Below are positions 10,235-19,500 of a stretch of 64,000 nucleotides of DNA, piece by piece. The position numbers and the translations under genes were made by a program. The stretch's first letter is position 1. Each line of letters begins with the position of its first letter. The DNA lies in the NCBI GenBank assembly GCA_035565355.1, contig DATMSM010000029.1:1-64000 (forward strand), in the 5' to 3' direction. Source of the stretch: Ga0074130 sp035565355. GTDB taxonomy: Bacteria; Pseudomonadota; Gammaproteobacteria; Burkholderiales; Rhodocyclaceae. The notes below the pieces were generated by a model that worked only from the letters and a program-made list of their open reading frames with translations, ran no database searches and had not been told where the DNA came from.

Positions 10235-11710
10235 TCAGCGCGGCAGCGTGGTCGCACCCATCAGGAATTCATCCACGGCACGGGCGGCCTGGCGGCCTTC
10301 GCGGATGGCCCAGACCACCAGCGACTGCCCACGTCGCACATCGCCGGCAGCGAAAATACCCGGCACGCTGGTGTAGTAGGCCTTGTCACCCTCGGTATCG
10401 GCAGCCGCATTGCCCCGATTGTCCTTGGCAACGCCAAATGCGTCGAGCATGCCGCCCACCGGCTGGGTAAAGCCCATGGCCAGGAACACGTGGTCGGCCT
10501 TGATCTCGAACTCGGAGCCCGACACTTCCTTCATCTTGCCGTCCTGCCATTCGAGACGCACGGCCTTGATGGCGGTCAGCTTGCCATTCTTGCCGACGAA
10601 CTCCTTGGTAGCGATCGCCCAGTCACGTTCGACGCCTTCCTCGTGCGAGGAGGAGGTACGCAACTTGAGCGGCCAGTACGGCCACACCAGCGGACCATCC
10701 TCCTGCTCGGGCGGCTGCGGCAGCAGTTCAATCTGGGTGACCGAAGCGGCGCCATGACGATTGGAAGTACCCACGCAGTCGGAACCGGTATCGCCGCCGC
10801 CGATGACGACCACATGCTTGCCATGGACGTTGATCGGGTTCTTGGGGCCATTCATCTTGCCGCCATTCACTTCCTTGTTCTGCGGGATCAGGAAGTCGAG
10901 CGCGTAGTGGATGCCCTTGAGCTCGCGGCCCGGCACCGGCAGATCGCGCGGGACTTCGGCGCCACCGGCGAGGATCACGGCGTCGAACTGCTTCTGCAGT
11001 TCTTCCGGCGTCACGGTCTTGGTGGCATCGTTGTTGATGCCGGCCGGCAGCTGCGCCTTGGTCACCATGACCTTGGTTTTGAACGTTACGCCTTCGGCCT
11101 TCATCTGGGCGACGCGCCAGTCGATCAGGCGCTTGTCCAGCTTGAAGTCGGGAATGCCGTAGCGCAGCAGGCCGCCAAGCTCGTCGCTCTTCTCGAACAC
11201 GGTGACGGCATGGCCCGCGCGTGCCAGTTGCTGCGCAGCCGCCAGCCCGGCCGGGCCGGAGCCGATCACGGCGATCTTCTTGCCGGTCTTGTGCGGGGCC
11301 GGTTGTGGCACGACCCAGCCGTTTTCACCGGCCTTGTCGATGATGGCGCGCTCGATGGACTTGATGCCGACCGGCTCACCCGGAATGTTCAGCGTGCAGG
11401 CCGCTTCGCACGGTGCCGGACAGATGCGGCTGGTGAACTCGGGAAAGTTGTTGGTCGAGTGCAGCACGTCGATGGCTTCGCGCCAGTTGCCCCGATAGAC
11501 CAGGTCGTTCCAGTCCGGAATGATGTTATTGACCGGGCAGCCGTTGTTGCAGAACGGGATGCCGCAGTCCATGCAGCGCGCACCCTGCTTGCTGGCGTCC
11601 GCATCGGACAGGGCAAGCACGAATTCCTTGTAGTTCTTGACGCGATCCTTGACGTCCAGATAGCTTTCATCGACACGGTGGAGCTCGAGAAATCCTGTGG
11701 GCTTGCCCAT
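10235..11710 (-). CDS. gltD: Glutamate synthase (NADPH) small subunit
   Basis: Supplies electrons from NADPH to the large subunit for glutamine plus 2-oxoglutarate to two glutamates. The 491-residue protein has N-terminal 4Fe-4S cysteines (Cys46, 49, 54, 58, then RICPAPCEAAC), an FAD motif GSGPAGLAAA and an NADPH motif GGGDTGSDC. It ends with the AAGDVRRGQSLVVWAI segment. It lies 107 bases downstream of gltB with a hairpin between them, and a terminator follows. Confidence 0.97.
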   Translation of the reverse strand: MGKPTGFLELHRVDESYLDVKDRVKNYKEFVLALSDADASKQGARCMDCGIPFCNNGCPVNNIIPDWNDLVYRGNWREAIDVLHSTNNFPEFTSRICPAPCEAACTLNIPGEPVGIKSIERAIIDKAGENGWVVPQPAPHKTGKKIAVIGSGPAGLAAAQQLARAGHAVTVFEKSDELGGLLRYGIPDFKLDKRLIDWRVAQMKAEGVTFKTKVMVTKAQLPAGINNDATKTVTPEELQKQFDAVILAGGAEVPRDLPVPGRELKGIHYALDFLIPQNKEVNGGKMNGPKNPINVHGKHVVVIGGGDTGSDCVGTSNRHGAASVTQIELLPQPPEQEDGPLVWPYWPLKLRTSSSHEEGVERDWAIATKEFVGKNGKLTAIKAVRLEWQDGKMKEVSGSEFEIKADHVFLAMGFTQPVGGMLDAFGVAKDNRGNAAADTEGDKAYYTSVPGIFAAGDVRRGQSLVVWAIREGRQAARAVDEFLMGATTLPR

Positions 11711-11776
11711 TTACACAACCTCAATCACGCCGCATAAAGCGGCTACAAATTATCGGGGAGTCCTGCAGCACAAACA

Positions 11777-11809
11777 CCACCTGCCTGTTCCTCACGATCA
11801 GGCAGATGG
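11777..11809 (-). promoter_or_regulatory. gltB-gltD intergenic hairpin
   Basis: An imperfect 11-bp stem (CCATCTGCCTG pairing with CAGGCAGGTGG on the minus strand, one G-U pair) lies just after the gltB stop. It lacks a strong T tract, so it may stabilise or attenuate the transcript rather than end it. Confidence 0.45.
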
Positions 11810-11817
11810 CTTTGATA

Positions 11818-14800
11818 TTACGCTGCTTCCTTGACTGCGTTCTTCTCGGCCTTGGCGGCCATTTCGGTCAGTGCGCGACGATACTCGTGCGGGAACACCT
11901 TGACGAACTTGTCGCGGTACTGCTCCCACTTGTCGAGAATCAGCCTGGCCTTCTCACTGCCGCTCATGTCGGCATGCCTGGCGATCATGGCCTTGAGCTG
12001 GGCTTCGTCGGTCTCGCCGCGATGCAGCAGCGCATCGCTGAGCTGCTCGTCGTGAGGGAGCAGCTTTTCGAGCGCGACCATGGACATATTGCAGCGCTTG
12101 GCAAAATTACCATCTTCATCCAGCACATAGGCAATACCGCCGCTCATGCCGGCGGCAAAATTGCGCCCGGTCTGGCCCAACACCACGACGGTACCGCCGG
12201 TCATGTACTCGCACCCGTGGTCGCCCGTACCCTCGACTATCGCCGTCGCACCTGAATTGCGCACGGCGAAACGTTCGCCAGCCACGCCGCGGAAGAAGAC
12301 TTCGCCTTCGGTCGCGCCGTAGAGCACCGTGTTGCCGACGATGATGTTCTCGTCCGGCTTGCCGGTGAACTTGGCATTCGGCTTGACGATGATACGGCCG
12401 CCCGACAGGCCCTTGCCGACATAGTCATTGGCCTCGCCGGTCAGCTCGAGCGTAATACCCCGCGCCAGGAAGGCACCGAAGCTCTGACCGGCAATACCGT
12501 GCAGCTTGATCTTGATCGTATCGTCCGGCAGGCCGGCGCGGCCATACTTGGCGGCGACCTCGCTCGACAGGATGGTGCCGAAAGTGCGGTTCTCGCTCTT
12601 GATCGCAGTGTCGATCACGAGCTTCTCGCCGCGCTCGATAGCCGGCTTGGCTTGCGTCACCATCTTGTGGTCGAGCGCCTTGTCGGTATTGTGATCCTGC
12701 GCTTCAGCATGACGACGGGCGACGTCGGCGCTGGTCGGCGGGATGTAGAACACCTTGCTGAAGTCGAGGCCGCGGGCCTTCCAGTGGGCGATACCCGCCT
12801 TGGTGTCGAGCAGGTCGGCACGGCCGATCAGATCCTCAAACTTCTTGATGCCCATTTCGGCCATATAGCCGCGAATTTCCTCAGCCACAAAGAAGAAGTA
12901 GTTGACCACGTGCTCAGGCTGGCCGGTAAAGCGCTGACGCAGCAGCGGATCCTGAGTGGCAACGCCGACCGGACAGGTATTGAGATGGCACTTGCGCATC
13001 ATCAGGCAGCCTTCGACGACCAGCGGTGCAGTCGCAAAGCCGAACTCGTCGGCACCCAGCAGCGCGCCGATCAGCACGTCGCGACCGGTCTTCATCTGAC
13101 CATCGGCCTGGACGATGACGCGGCCACGCAGACGGTTCAGCACCAGGGTCTGCTGCGTTTCAGCCAGCCCCAGCTCCCACGGCGTACCGGCGTGCATCAC
13201 GGAAGACAGGGGCGAAGCACCGGTGCCGCCATCGAAACCGGAGATCACGATGTGGTCGGCCTTGGCCTTGGCCACACCGGCAGCCACAGTGCCGACGCCG
13301 ACTTCGGAAACCAGCTTGACCGACACGGAGGCGCGCAGATTGGCGTTCTTCAGGTCGTGAATCAGTTGCGCCAGATCCTCGATCGAGTAGATGTCGTGGT
13401 GCGGCGGCGGCGAAATCAGGCCGACACCCGGCACCGAGTGGCGCAGGAAGCCGATGTACTCAGACACCTTATGACCGGGCAACTGGCCGCCCTCACCGGG
13501 CTTGGCACCCTGGGCCATCTTGATCTGCAGCTGATCGGCATTGACCAGGTATTCGGCGGTAACGCCGAAACGGCCGGAGGCGACCTGCTTGATCTTGGAG
13601 CGCAGTGAGTCGCCCTCCTTGAAGGTGAAGTCGCGCGCGATGCGCGAAACACCGACCACTTCGGACAGCTTCTGGCCGGCCTTGAGCGGCTTAAAGCGCA
13701 TCGGATCCTCACCGCCTTCACCGGTATTCGACTTGCCACCGATACGGTTCATGGCGATGGCGAGGGTAGTGTGCGCCTCGGTCGAGATCGAGCCCAGCGA
13801 CATGGCGCCAGTGGCAAAGCGCTTGACGATTTCCTTGGCTGACTCGACTTCGTCGAGGGCAACCGGCGGGCCGGCCGGCTTGATATCAAACAGACCACGC
13901 AGCGTCATATGGCGCTTGCTTTGGTCATTGATGAGCTGGGCGTATTCCTTGTAGGTCTCGTACTTGCCGCTACGCGTGGCGTGTTGCAGCTTGGCGATGG
14001 AGTCAGGTGTCCACAGATGCTCTTCGCCACGGATGCGGAAGGCATATTCGCCGCCGGCATCAAGGGCATTTTCCAGCACCTGGTCTTCGGAGAACGCCGC
14101 TGCGTGGGTACGCACAGCCTCTTCGATCACCTCGCTCAGGCCAATACCTTCGATCTGCGTCGCGGTACCGCTGAAGTAGCTGTCGATGAATGCCTTGTTG
14201 AGGCCGATGGCTTCGAACATCTGCGTGCCGCAGTAGGACTGGTAGGTCGAAATGCCCATCTTGGACATGACCTTGTTCAGCCCCTTGCCGATCGCCTTGA
14301 CGTAGTTCTTCTGGCCATTCTTGATGCCATCCTTGTCCTTGGCATCAAACATGGCAGCGATGGATTCGAGCACCAGCCACGGGCAAGTTGCTTCGGCACC
14401 GAAAGCGGCCAGCAGGGCGAAGTGATGCACTTCACGCACCGAGCCGGAATCCACCACCAGGCCGGTGCTGGTGCGCAGGCCCTTATCGGTCAGGTGATGA
14501 TGCACGCTGGAACAAGCCAGCAGGGCCGGGATGGCAAGCTGCGTACGCGATACGTTGCGGTCCGACAGGATCAGCACGTTGTAACCGTCGGCCACCGATT
14601 GCTCGGCCGCGGCAGCGATGCGTGCCAAAGCGGCTTCTGCACCGGCTGCACCCTCGGCAAGCGGGTAGGTGATGTCGACAACCAGGGACTTGAATTTGCC
14701 CTGGGTCGCCTTGTCGATATTCTTCAGGCGCGCAATGTCCTCGCCCAGCAGCACCGGCTGGTGCACTTCCAGACGCGGCGTCAGGCCTTCGTCGGGATTA

Positions 14801-16455
14801 CCGATACCGAGCAGATTGGGCTTGGGACCGATGAAGCTGGTCAGCGACATGACGATCTCCTCGCGGATCGGATCGATCGGCGGATTCGTCACTTGCGCGA
14901 ACAACTGCTTGAAGTAGTTGTAGAAGGGCTTGTTCCGGTTCGACAGCACCGGCAGGGCAATGTCAGTACCCATGGAGCCGGTAGCCTCTTCGCCATTCTT
15001 GACCATGGGCTCAAGCAGGAACTTGAGGTCTTCCTGGGTGTAGCCGAAGGCCTGCTGCGTATCGAGCAGCGACTCTTGCATTGCATCCTTGTTCTTCGCC
15101 ACGGGCAGGTCTGACAGGAAGAAGCGGCTTTCCTCGACCCACTTGGCGTAGGGCTCGGCGGTGGCGACCTGGGCCTTGAGCTCGGCATCGTCGATGATGC
15201 GGCCCTGTTCCAGATCGATGAGCAGCATCTTGCCCGGCTGCAGACGCCAGCGCTTGGCGATCTTCTCTTCGGGGAAAGTCAGCACCCCCATTTCCGATGC
15301 CATCAGGACGATATCGTCCTTGGTGACGAGATAGCGCGCCGGACGCAGGCCGTTGCGGTCCAACGTGGCGCCGATCTGGCGGCCATCGGTAAAGGCCACG
15401 GCGGCGGGGCCGTCCCACGGCTCCATGATGGCGGCGTGGAATTCGTAGAAGGCACGGCGCTTCTCGTCCATCAGCGTGTTGGTGGACCAGGCTTCGGGAA
15501 TCAGCATCATCATGGCGTGGGCCATGGAATAACCGCCCATGACCAGCAACTCGAGCGCATTGTCGAACGATGCGGAGTCAGACTGGCCCTCATCGATCAG
15601 CGGCCACAGCTTGTCGAGATCACTGCCGAGGATGCCGGACGACATCGCCTTCTGACGCGCCCGCATCCAGTTCACATTGCCGCGCACGGTATTGATTTCA
15701 CCGTTGTGGGCAATCATGCGGAAGGGGTGAGCCAGATCCCAGGTCGGGAAAGTGTTGGTCGAGAAGCGCTGATGCACCAGCGCCAGCGCCGACTCGACAC
15801 GCGGGTCGAGCAGATCGGTGTAGTACTCGCCAACCTGTTCGGCCAGCAGCATGCCCTTGTACACGATCGTGCGCGAGGACATGGAAAGAATGTAGAACTG
15901 GGCGCCGTCGTCGAGCTTGCGACGGCTGACTTCATGCTCGATGCGCTTGCGGATGACGAAGAGCTTGCGCTCAAAGGCGTCCTGATCGGCGGCCTTGCTG
16001 CCGATGAAAACCTGGCGACCGAAGGGCTCTTCCTCGATCGCCATCTGGGCGAGGCCCTGATTGTTCTTGGGGAGGTCGCGCCAGCCCAGAAATTCCTGGC
16101 CCTCTTCGTAGATGATGCGCGCAACGATGGACTCACAAGCTTCGCGGCCATTGGTCGATTGCGGCAGGAAGATGTTGGCACAGGCGTACTGGCCGGCCTT
16201 GGGCAACTTGATGCCGAGCTTGGCAGCTTCTGCGCGCAGGAAGGCATCGGGCAGCTGAATCAGCATGCCGGCGCCGTCGCCCAGCAGGGGATCGTAGCCG
16301 GTTGCGCCGCGGTGAGTCAGATTCTTGAGGATCTGCAGGCCCTGCTCGACGATCGAGTGGCTCTTCTTGTTCTTGATATGAGCGACGAAACCGACGCCAC
16401 ATGCGTCGTGTTCATTGGCGGGGTCATAGAGACCCTGGTGCTGCGGAAGGGACAT
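11818..16455 (-). CDS. gltB: Glutamate synthase (NADPH) large subunit
   Basis: Catalyses ammonia transfer from glutamine to 2-oxoglutarate. The 1545-residue protein has an Ntn glutaminase domain whose nucleophile is Cys19 (ACGVGF) after a short propeptide, then central and FMN-binding synthase domains. A 3Fe-4S motif, CHLNTCPVG, follows, and then the GXGXG beta-helix domain. I chose the ATG at 16455 because GAGG stands ten bases before it; an in-frame TTG 18 bases upstream is weaker. Two NtrC-type sites and a sigma70 promoter precede the gene, so nitrogen control is likely. Confidence 0.97.
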   Translation of the reverse strand: MSLPQHQGLYDPANEHDACGVGFVAHIKNKKSHSIVEQGLQILKNLTHRGATGYDPLLGDGAGMLIQLPDAFLRAEAAKLGIKLPKAGQYACANIFLPQSTNGREACESIVARIIYEEGQEFLGWRDLPKNNQGLAQMAIEEEPFGRQVFIGSKAADQDAFERKLFVIRKRIEHEVSRRKLDDGAQFYILSMSSRTIVYKGMLLAEQVGEYYTDLLDPRVESALALVHQRFSTNTFPTWDLAHPFRMIAHNGEINTVRGNVNWMRARQKAMSSGILGSDLDKLWPLIDEGQSDSASFDNALELLVMGGYSMAHAMMMLIPEAWSTNTLMDEKRRAFYEFHAAIMEPWDGPAAVAFTDGRQIGATLDRNGLRPARYLVTKDDIVLMASEMGVLTFPEEKIAKRWRLQPGKMLLIDLEQGRIIDDAELKAQVATAEPYAKWVEESRFFLSDLPVAKNKDAMQESLLDTQQAFGYTQEDLKFLLEPMVKNGEEATGSMGTDIALPVLSNRNKPFYNYFKQLFAQVTNPPIDPIREEIVMSLTSFIGPKPNLLGIGNPDEGLTPRLEVHQPVLLGEDIARLKNIDKATQGKFKSLVVDITYPLAEGAAGAEAALARIAAAAEQSVADGYNVLILSDRNVSRTQLAIPALLACSSVHHHLTDKGLRTSTGLVVDSGSVREVHHFALLAAFGAEATCPWLVLESIAAMFDAKDKDGIKNGQKNYVKAIGKGLNKVMSKMGISTYQSYCGTQMFEAIGLNKAFIDSYFSGTATQIEGIGLSEVIEEAVRTHAAAFSEDQVLENALDAGGEYAFRIRGEEHLWTPDSIAKLQHATRSGKYETYKEYAQLINDQSKRHMTLRGLFDIKPAGPPVALDEVESAKEIVKRFATGAMSLGSISTEAHTTLAIAMNRIGGKSNTGEGGEDPMRFKPLKAGQKLSEVVGVSRIARDFTFKEGDSLRSKIKQVASGRFGVTAEYLVNADQLQIKMAQGAKPGEGGQLPGHKVSEYIGFLRHSVPGVGLISPPPHHDIYSIEDLAQLIHDLKNANLRASVSVKLVSEVGVGTVAAGVAKAKADHIVISGFDGGTGASPLSSVMHAGTPWELGLAETQQTLVLNRLRGRVIVQADGQMKTGRDVLIGALLGADEFGFATAPLVVEGCLMMRKCHLNTCPVGVATQDPLLRQRFTGQPEHVVNYFFFVAEEIRGYMAEMGIKKFEDLIGRADLLDTKAGIAHWKARGLDFSKVFYIPPTSADVARRHAEAQDHNTDKALDHKMVTQAKPAIERGEKLVIDTAIKSENRTFGTILSSEVAAKYGRAGLPDDTIKIKLHGIAGQSFGAFLARGITLELTGEANDYVGKGLSGGRIIVKPNAKFTGKPDENIIVGNTVLYGATEGEVFFRGVAGERFAVRNSGATAIVEGTGDHGCEYMTGGTVVVLGQTGRNFAAGMSGGIAYVLDEDGNFAKRCNMSMVALEKLLPHDEQLSDALLHRGETDEAQLKAMIARHADMSGSEKARLILDKWEQYRDKFVKVFPHEYRRALTEMAAKAEKNAVKEAA

Positions 16456-16563
16456 CCTGTTTTTCCTCAACAAAACAATCAGCCACGCAAAAGGCCGAAC
16501 GCCGCCTATACATGGCTACGCTCGGCCAACTTGTGGTCAAACCCGCGGGGAAGGGGGAGGAAA

Positions 16564-16592
16564 AATATACGCCTAAACTAAAGCTGGCTCAA
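16564..16592 (-). promoter_or_regulatory. Sigma70 promoter for gltBD
   Basis: On the minus strand TTGAGC and TATATT are separated by exactly 17 bases, about 109 bases upstream of the gltB ATG. Predicted start near 16557. No GG-N10-GC sigma54 element was found nearby. Confidence 0.6.
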
Positions 16593-16629
16593 GAAATATT
16601 GGGGCTAGATTCGCACAATTTGCAATATC

Positions 16630-16644
16630 GCACCGACTTGGTGC
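16630..16644. promoter_or_regulatory. NtrC-type binding site, proximal
   Basis: GCACC-GACTT-GGTGC matches the NtrC consensus palindrome GCAC-N7-GTGC. It is centred at 16637, about 80 bases upstream of the predicted gltB transcription start. Confidence 0.65.
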
Positions 16645-16652
16645 TATATCGA

Positions 16653-16683
16653 AGCAGAAAGCACCATATTGGTGCTTTCTGCT
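16653..16683 (-). terminator. dgt terminator hairpin containing an NtrC-type site
   Basis: A perfect 13-bp stem (AGCAGAAAGCACC with its complement) and a five-base loop. It begins inside the dgt stop codon on the minus strand; the following bases are only moderately T-rich. Confidence 0.6.
16661..16675. promoter_or_regulatory. NtrC-type binding site, distal
   Basis: GCACC-ATATT-GGTGC, centred at 16668 and 31 bases from the proximal site (about three helical turns). Paired sites on one helix face are typical of NtrC enhancers such as that of E. coli glnA. Confidence 0.65.
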
Positions 16684-17866
16684 AGATCTCACCAACCGCA
16701 AACAGCCGGCGATGCTCCTTCATTGCATATCGGTCCGTCATGCCGGCAATGTAGTCGGCAACGGCGCGCGCCTTGTCTTCGGCGGCATACGCCTGGTATT
16801 GAGGCGGCAGCAGACGCGGCTCCTCGAGGAAGGCGTTAAACAGCTCGCGAATGATGCGGCGCGCCTTGTTGGTCATGCGCAGCACCTGGTAGTGCCGATA
16901 CAGGGCTTCTCGCAGGAACCCTTTGAGCAGGCGGTTTTCCTCCTGCATGGCAGGACTAAAGGAAATCAGCACCGGCGCGTTGCGCACATCCTCTATCGAC
17001 CGCAACTTGGCGTCTTCAATCGACTGAGCGCTCTGCGCCAGCAGATCGGTCACCTGGGTGTCGATCATGCGCCGTATGGTTTCGTGGATCAGGCGACGGC
17101 CGGCAATGTCCGGATACTCCTTGCGCACGGCCGCGGCATGGCGCGCAAACAGCGTGACGTCTTCGAGCTGCTCCAGCGTGATGAGACCGGAACGCAGACC
17201 ATCATCGATATCGTGATTGTTATAGGCAATCTCATCGGCAAGGTTGCAGATCTGGGCTTCGAGCGAGGGGCGCTGGTTGTTGAGGAAGCGCTCGCCGAGG
17301 TCACCCAGCAGGCGCGCGTTCTTGGCCGAGCAATGCTTGAGGATGCCTTCGCGCGTCTCGTACATCAGGTTGAGCCCATCGAAGGCACCGTAGCGCTCCT
17401 CCAGCAGATCGACCGTGCGCAAGGACTGTAGATTGTGCTCGAAGCCGCCGTAGGGCTGCATGCACTCATTGAGCGCATCCTGACCGGCATGTCCAAAAGG
17501 CGTGTGGCCGAGATCGTGAGCCAGCGACACTGCCTCGGTAAGATCATCATTGAGACTCAGGGCGCGCGCAATAGCCCGTCCGATCTGCGCCACTTCGATG
17601 CTATGCGTCAGGCGCGTGCGAAACAGGTCACCTTCGTGGTTAACGAAAACCTGGGTCTTGTATTCGAGGCGGCGAAAGGCGGTTGAATGAATAATGCGGT
17701 CCCGGTCACGCTGGAACTGGCTGCGCGACTTGGGTCTGGGCTCATCGATACGCCGGCCGCGCGAGTTATCGTCGCGGACGGCATAGCTGGCGAGTCCGTG
17801 CGCGAAATCAGGCACGACAGCAGGCTTCGATGGTGGCGCGAATCTGCTCCGGCGGCGCATCACCAT
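16682..17866 (-). CDS. dgt: Deoxyguanosinetriphosphate triphosphohydrolase-like protein
   Basis: A dNTP triphosphohydrolase of the HD superfamily that removes tripolyphosphate from dNTPs. The 394-residue protein shows HSIEVAQIGR, the LAHDLGHTPFGHAGQ HD motif and the EFQRDRDRI-HSTAFRRLEYKTQVF family signature. ATGs at 17866 and 17860 are both possible; each overlaps the 3' end of aroB by about 50 bases, so a later start cannot be excluded. It is the last gene of an aroK-aroB-dgt run and ends in a hairpin that also holds an NtrC-type site. Confidence 0.93.
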   Translation of the reverse strand: MVMRRRSRFAPPSKPAVVPDFAHGLASYAVRDDNSRGRRIDEPRPKSRSQFQRDRDRIIHSTAFRRLEYKTQVFVNHEGDLFRTRLTHSIEVAQIGRAIARALSLNDDLTEAVSLAHDLGHTPFGHAGQDALNECMQPYGGFEHNLQSLRTVDLLEERYGAFDGLNLMYETREGILKHCSAKNARLLGDLGERFLNNQRPSLEAQICNLADEIAYNNHDIDDGLRSGLITLEQLEDVTLFARHAAAVRKEYPDIAGRRLIHETIRRMIDTQVTDLLAQSAQSIEDAKLRSIEDVRNAPVLISFSPAMQEENRLLKGFLREALYRHYQVLRMTNKARRIIRELFNAFLEEPRLLPPQYQAYAAEDKARAVADYIAGMTDRYAMKEHRRLFAVGEI

Positions 17867-18902
17867 AGGTCACCGCTTCGCCCAGGCGCTTGAGCAGCAC
17901 CAGGCGCAACTTGCCGGCAATGACCTTCTTGTCGTGGCCCATCAGATCGATATAGCGATCCACGCCTAGCGCCGCTCCGACGACAGGCAAACCGGCCGCG
18001 GCCAACAGGTCACGGGCGCGTTTGAATTCGGCGTCGCTCAACCAGCCCAGACGACGCGACAGTTCTGCCGCCATCACTGTGCCGGCACCCACCGCCTCAC
18101 CGTGCAGCCATTCGCCGTAGCCCAGACCGGTTTCGATGGCATGGCCGAAGGTATGCCCCAGGTTCAGCAGGGCGCGGCCACCCTCCTTGGCCGTCTCGAA
18201 TTCGTCGGCAGCCACCACCTCGGCCTTGTTCTGGCAGGAGCGCTCGATCGCATAGGTCAATGCCGCTGCGTCACGTGCGCGCAGGGCGCCCATATTCGCC
18301 TCCAGCCAATCGAGGAAGGCCAAGTCGCGGATCAATCCGTACTTGACCACTTCGGCCAAACCGGCCGACAGCTCGCGCTCCGGCAAAGTCTTAAGGGTAT
18401 CCGTATCCGCCAGCACCAATTGCGGTTGCAGGAACGCGCCGATCATATTCTTGCCACGCGGATGATTGATACCCGTCTTGCCGCCCACCGAGGAGTCGAC
18501 CTGCGACAACAAGGTGGTCGGCACCTGGATAAAGGGCACGCCGCGCTGATAACTGGCTGCGGCAAAACCGGTCAGGTCGCCGATGACGCCGCCGCCGAGG
18601 GCGATCAGCGTGGTGGTGCGGTCGCAGCGGTTCGCCAGCAATGCATCAAAAATCGTGTTGAGCGAATCCCAGTTCTTGTACTCCTCGCCGTCCGGAAGGA
18701 TGACTTCCGTGACCTTGACCCCCGCCGCACGCAATGGCGCGGCAAGCACTTCGAGATAAAGCGGCGCCACGGTCACATTGCTGACGATGGCCACCGATTT
18801 GCTCTTCAGGTGCGGCAGGATCAACTCGGCCTGTGCCAAAAGTTTGGGGCCGATATGAATGGGATAACTGCGCTCGCCGAGCGCGACATTCAGGGTGCGC
18901 AT
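17808..18902 (-). CDS. aroB: 3-dehydroquinate synthase
   Basis: The second shikimate-pathway enzyme, converting DAHP to 3-dehydroquinate with NAD and a divalent metal. The 364-residue protein has the family landmarks LPDGEEYKNWDSLNTI, ALGGGVIGDLTGFAAA and the metal-binding stretch LNLGHTFGHAIE. It overlaps aroK by 13 bases upstream and dgt downstream, so it is translationally coupled to aroK. Confidence 0.97.
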   Translation of the reverse strand: MRTLNVALGERSYPIHIGPKLLAQAELILPHLKSKSVAIVSNVTVAPLYLEVLAAPLRAAGVKVTEVILPDGEEYKNWDSLNTIFDALLANRCDRTTTLIALGGGVIGDLTGFAAASYQRGVPFIQVPTTLLSQVDSSVGGKTGINHPRGKNMIGAFLQPQLVLADTDTLKTLPERELSAGLAEVVKYGLIRDLAFLDWLEANMGALRARDAAALTYAIERSCQNKAEVVAADEFETAKEGGRALLNLGHTFGHAIETGLGYGEWLHGEAVGAGTVMAAELSRRLGWLSDAEFKRARDLLAAAGLPVVGAALGVDRYIDLMGHDKKVIAGKLRLVLLKRLGEAVTYGDAPPEQIRATIEACCRA

Positions 18903-19420
18903 TTGCTGTTCAATTCCTCTTCAATACGCCGCGCCAGGGTCGCCACGCTGCAGTTGCCGCTGTCCATCGTGATATCGGCGATCTCCCGATACAGGGGATC
19001 GCGCTGTACATACAGTTCCTCGATACGCTTGAGCGGGTTTTCGACCTGCAGCAACGGACGGTTGCGATCATGGCGCGTCCGCTCGAAGAGTGTCTGCGGC
19101 GGTACGCGCAGATAGATCACGATCCCTGTATCAGCGAGACGCTTGCGGTTAGCTTCGCGCAGGACTGCGCCGCCCCCGGTCGCCAGCACCAGACCGGCCT
19201 GTTCGGTCAGCCCGGCGATGGTCTGCACCTCGCGCTCGCGAAAACCGGCTTCGCCTTCAATTTCGAAGATCGTCGGAATGCGCACGCCGGTTTGCGCCTC
19301 GATTTCATGATCGACATCGACGAAACGGCGTTGCAGGCGCTTGGCCAACTGACGTCCAATCGAGGTTTTTCCGGCCCCCATCATGCCGACGAGGTATAGA
19401 TTCTGGCTGCGAGATTTCAC
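18890..19420 (-). CDS. aroK: Shikimate kinase
   Basis: Phosphorylates shikimate with ATP. The 176-residue protein has the P-loop GMMGAGKTSIGRQLA near residues 12-26, the DVDHEIE shikimate site and the LATGGGAVLR motif. The only sensible start is GTG: a stop codon lies 15 bases upstream in frame and the next methionines would remove the first strand. No ribosome site is visible, but TGATACAAT ends exactly six bases before the GTG, so the message may be leaderless. A pilQ terminator separates it from the pil operon. Confidence 0.95.
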   Translation of the reverse strand: MKSRSQNLYLVGMMGAGKTSIGRQLAKRLQRRFVDVDHEIEAQTGVRIPTIFEIEGEAGFREREVQTIAGLTEQAGLVLATGGGAVLREANRKRLADTGIVIYLRVPPQTLFERTRHDRNRPLLQVENPLKRIEELYVQRDPLYREIADITMDSGNCSVATLARRIEEELNSKCAP

Positions 19421-19426
19421 CGGCCA

Positions 19427-19435
19427 ATTGTATCA
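19427..19435 (-). promoter_or_regulatory. Extended -10 promoter of aroK
   Basis: TGA-TACAAT on the minus strand (extended -10 TGn plus a five-of-six -10). The GTG start falls at the predicted +1. A weak TTGTCT lies 15 bases further upstream. Confidence 0.5.
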
Positions 19436-19452
19436 GTAGCCAGGAAAAGACA

Positions 19453-19484
19453 AAGCCCGCAGCCTCTTCCGAGACTGCGGGCTT
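19453..19484 (-). terminator. Terminator of the pilMNOPQ operon
   Basis: A ten-bp stem (AAGCCCGCAG with CTGCGGGCTT) plus a short inner stem, followed on the minus strand by a T-rich run. It lies 17 bases after the pilQ stop. Confidence 0.82.
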
Positions 19485-19500
19485 GCCTGGCTCAATCCAT

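Noticed and set aside
16456..16652. Sigma54 promoter for gltB
   Set aside because: Candidate GG...GC pairs have nine, not ten, bases between; no good match.
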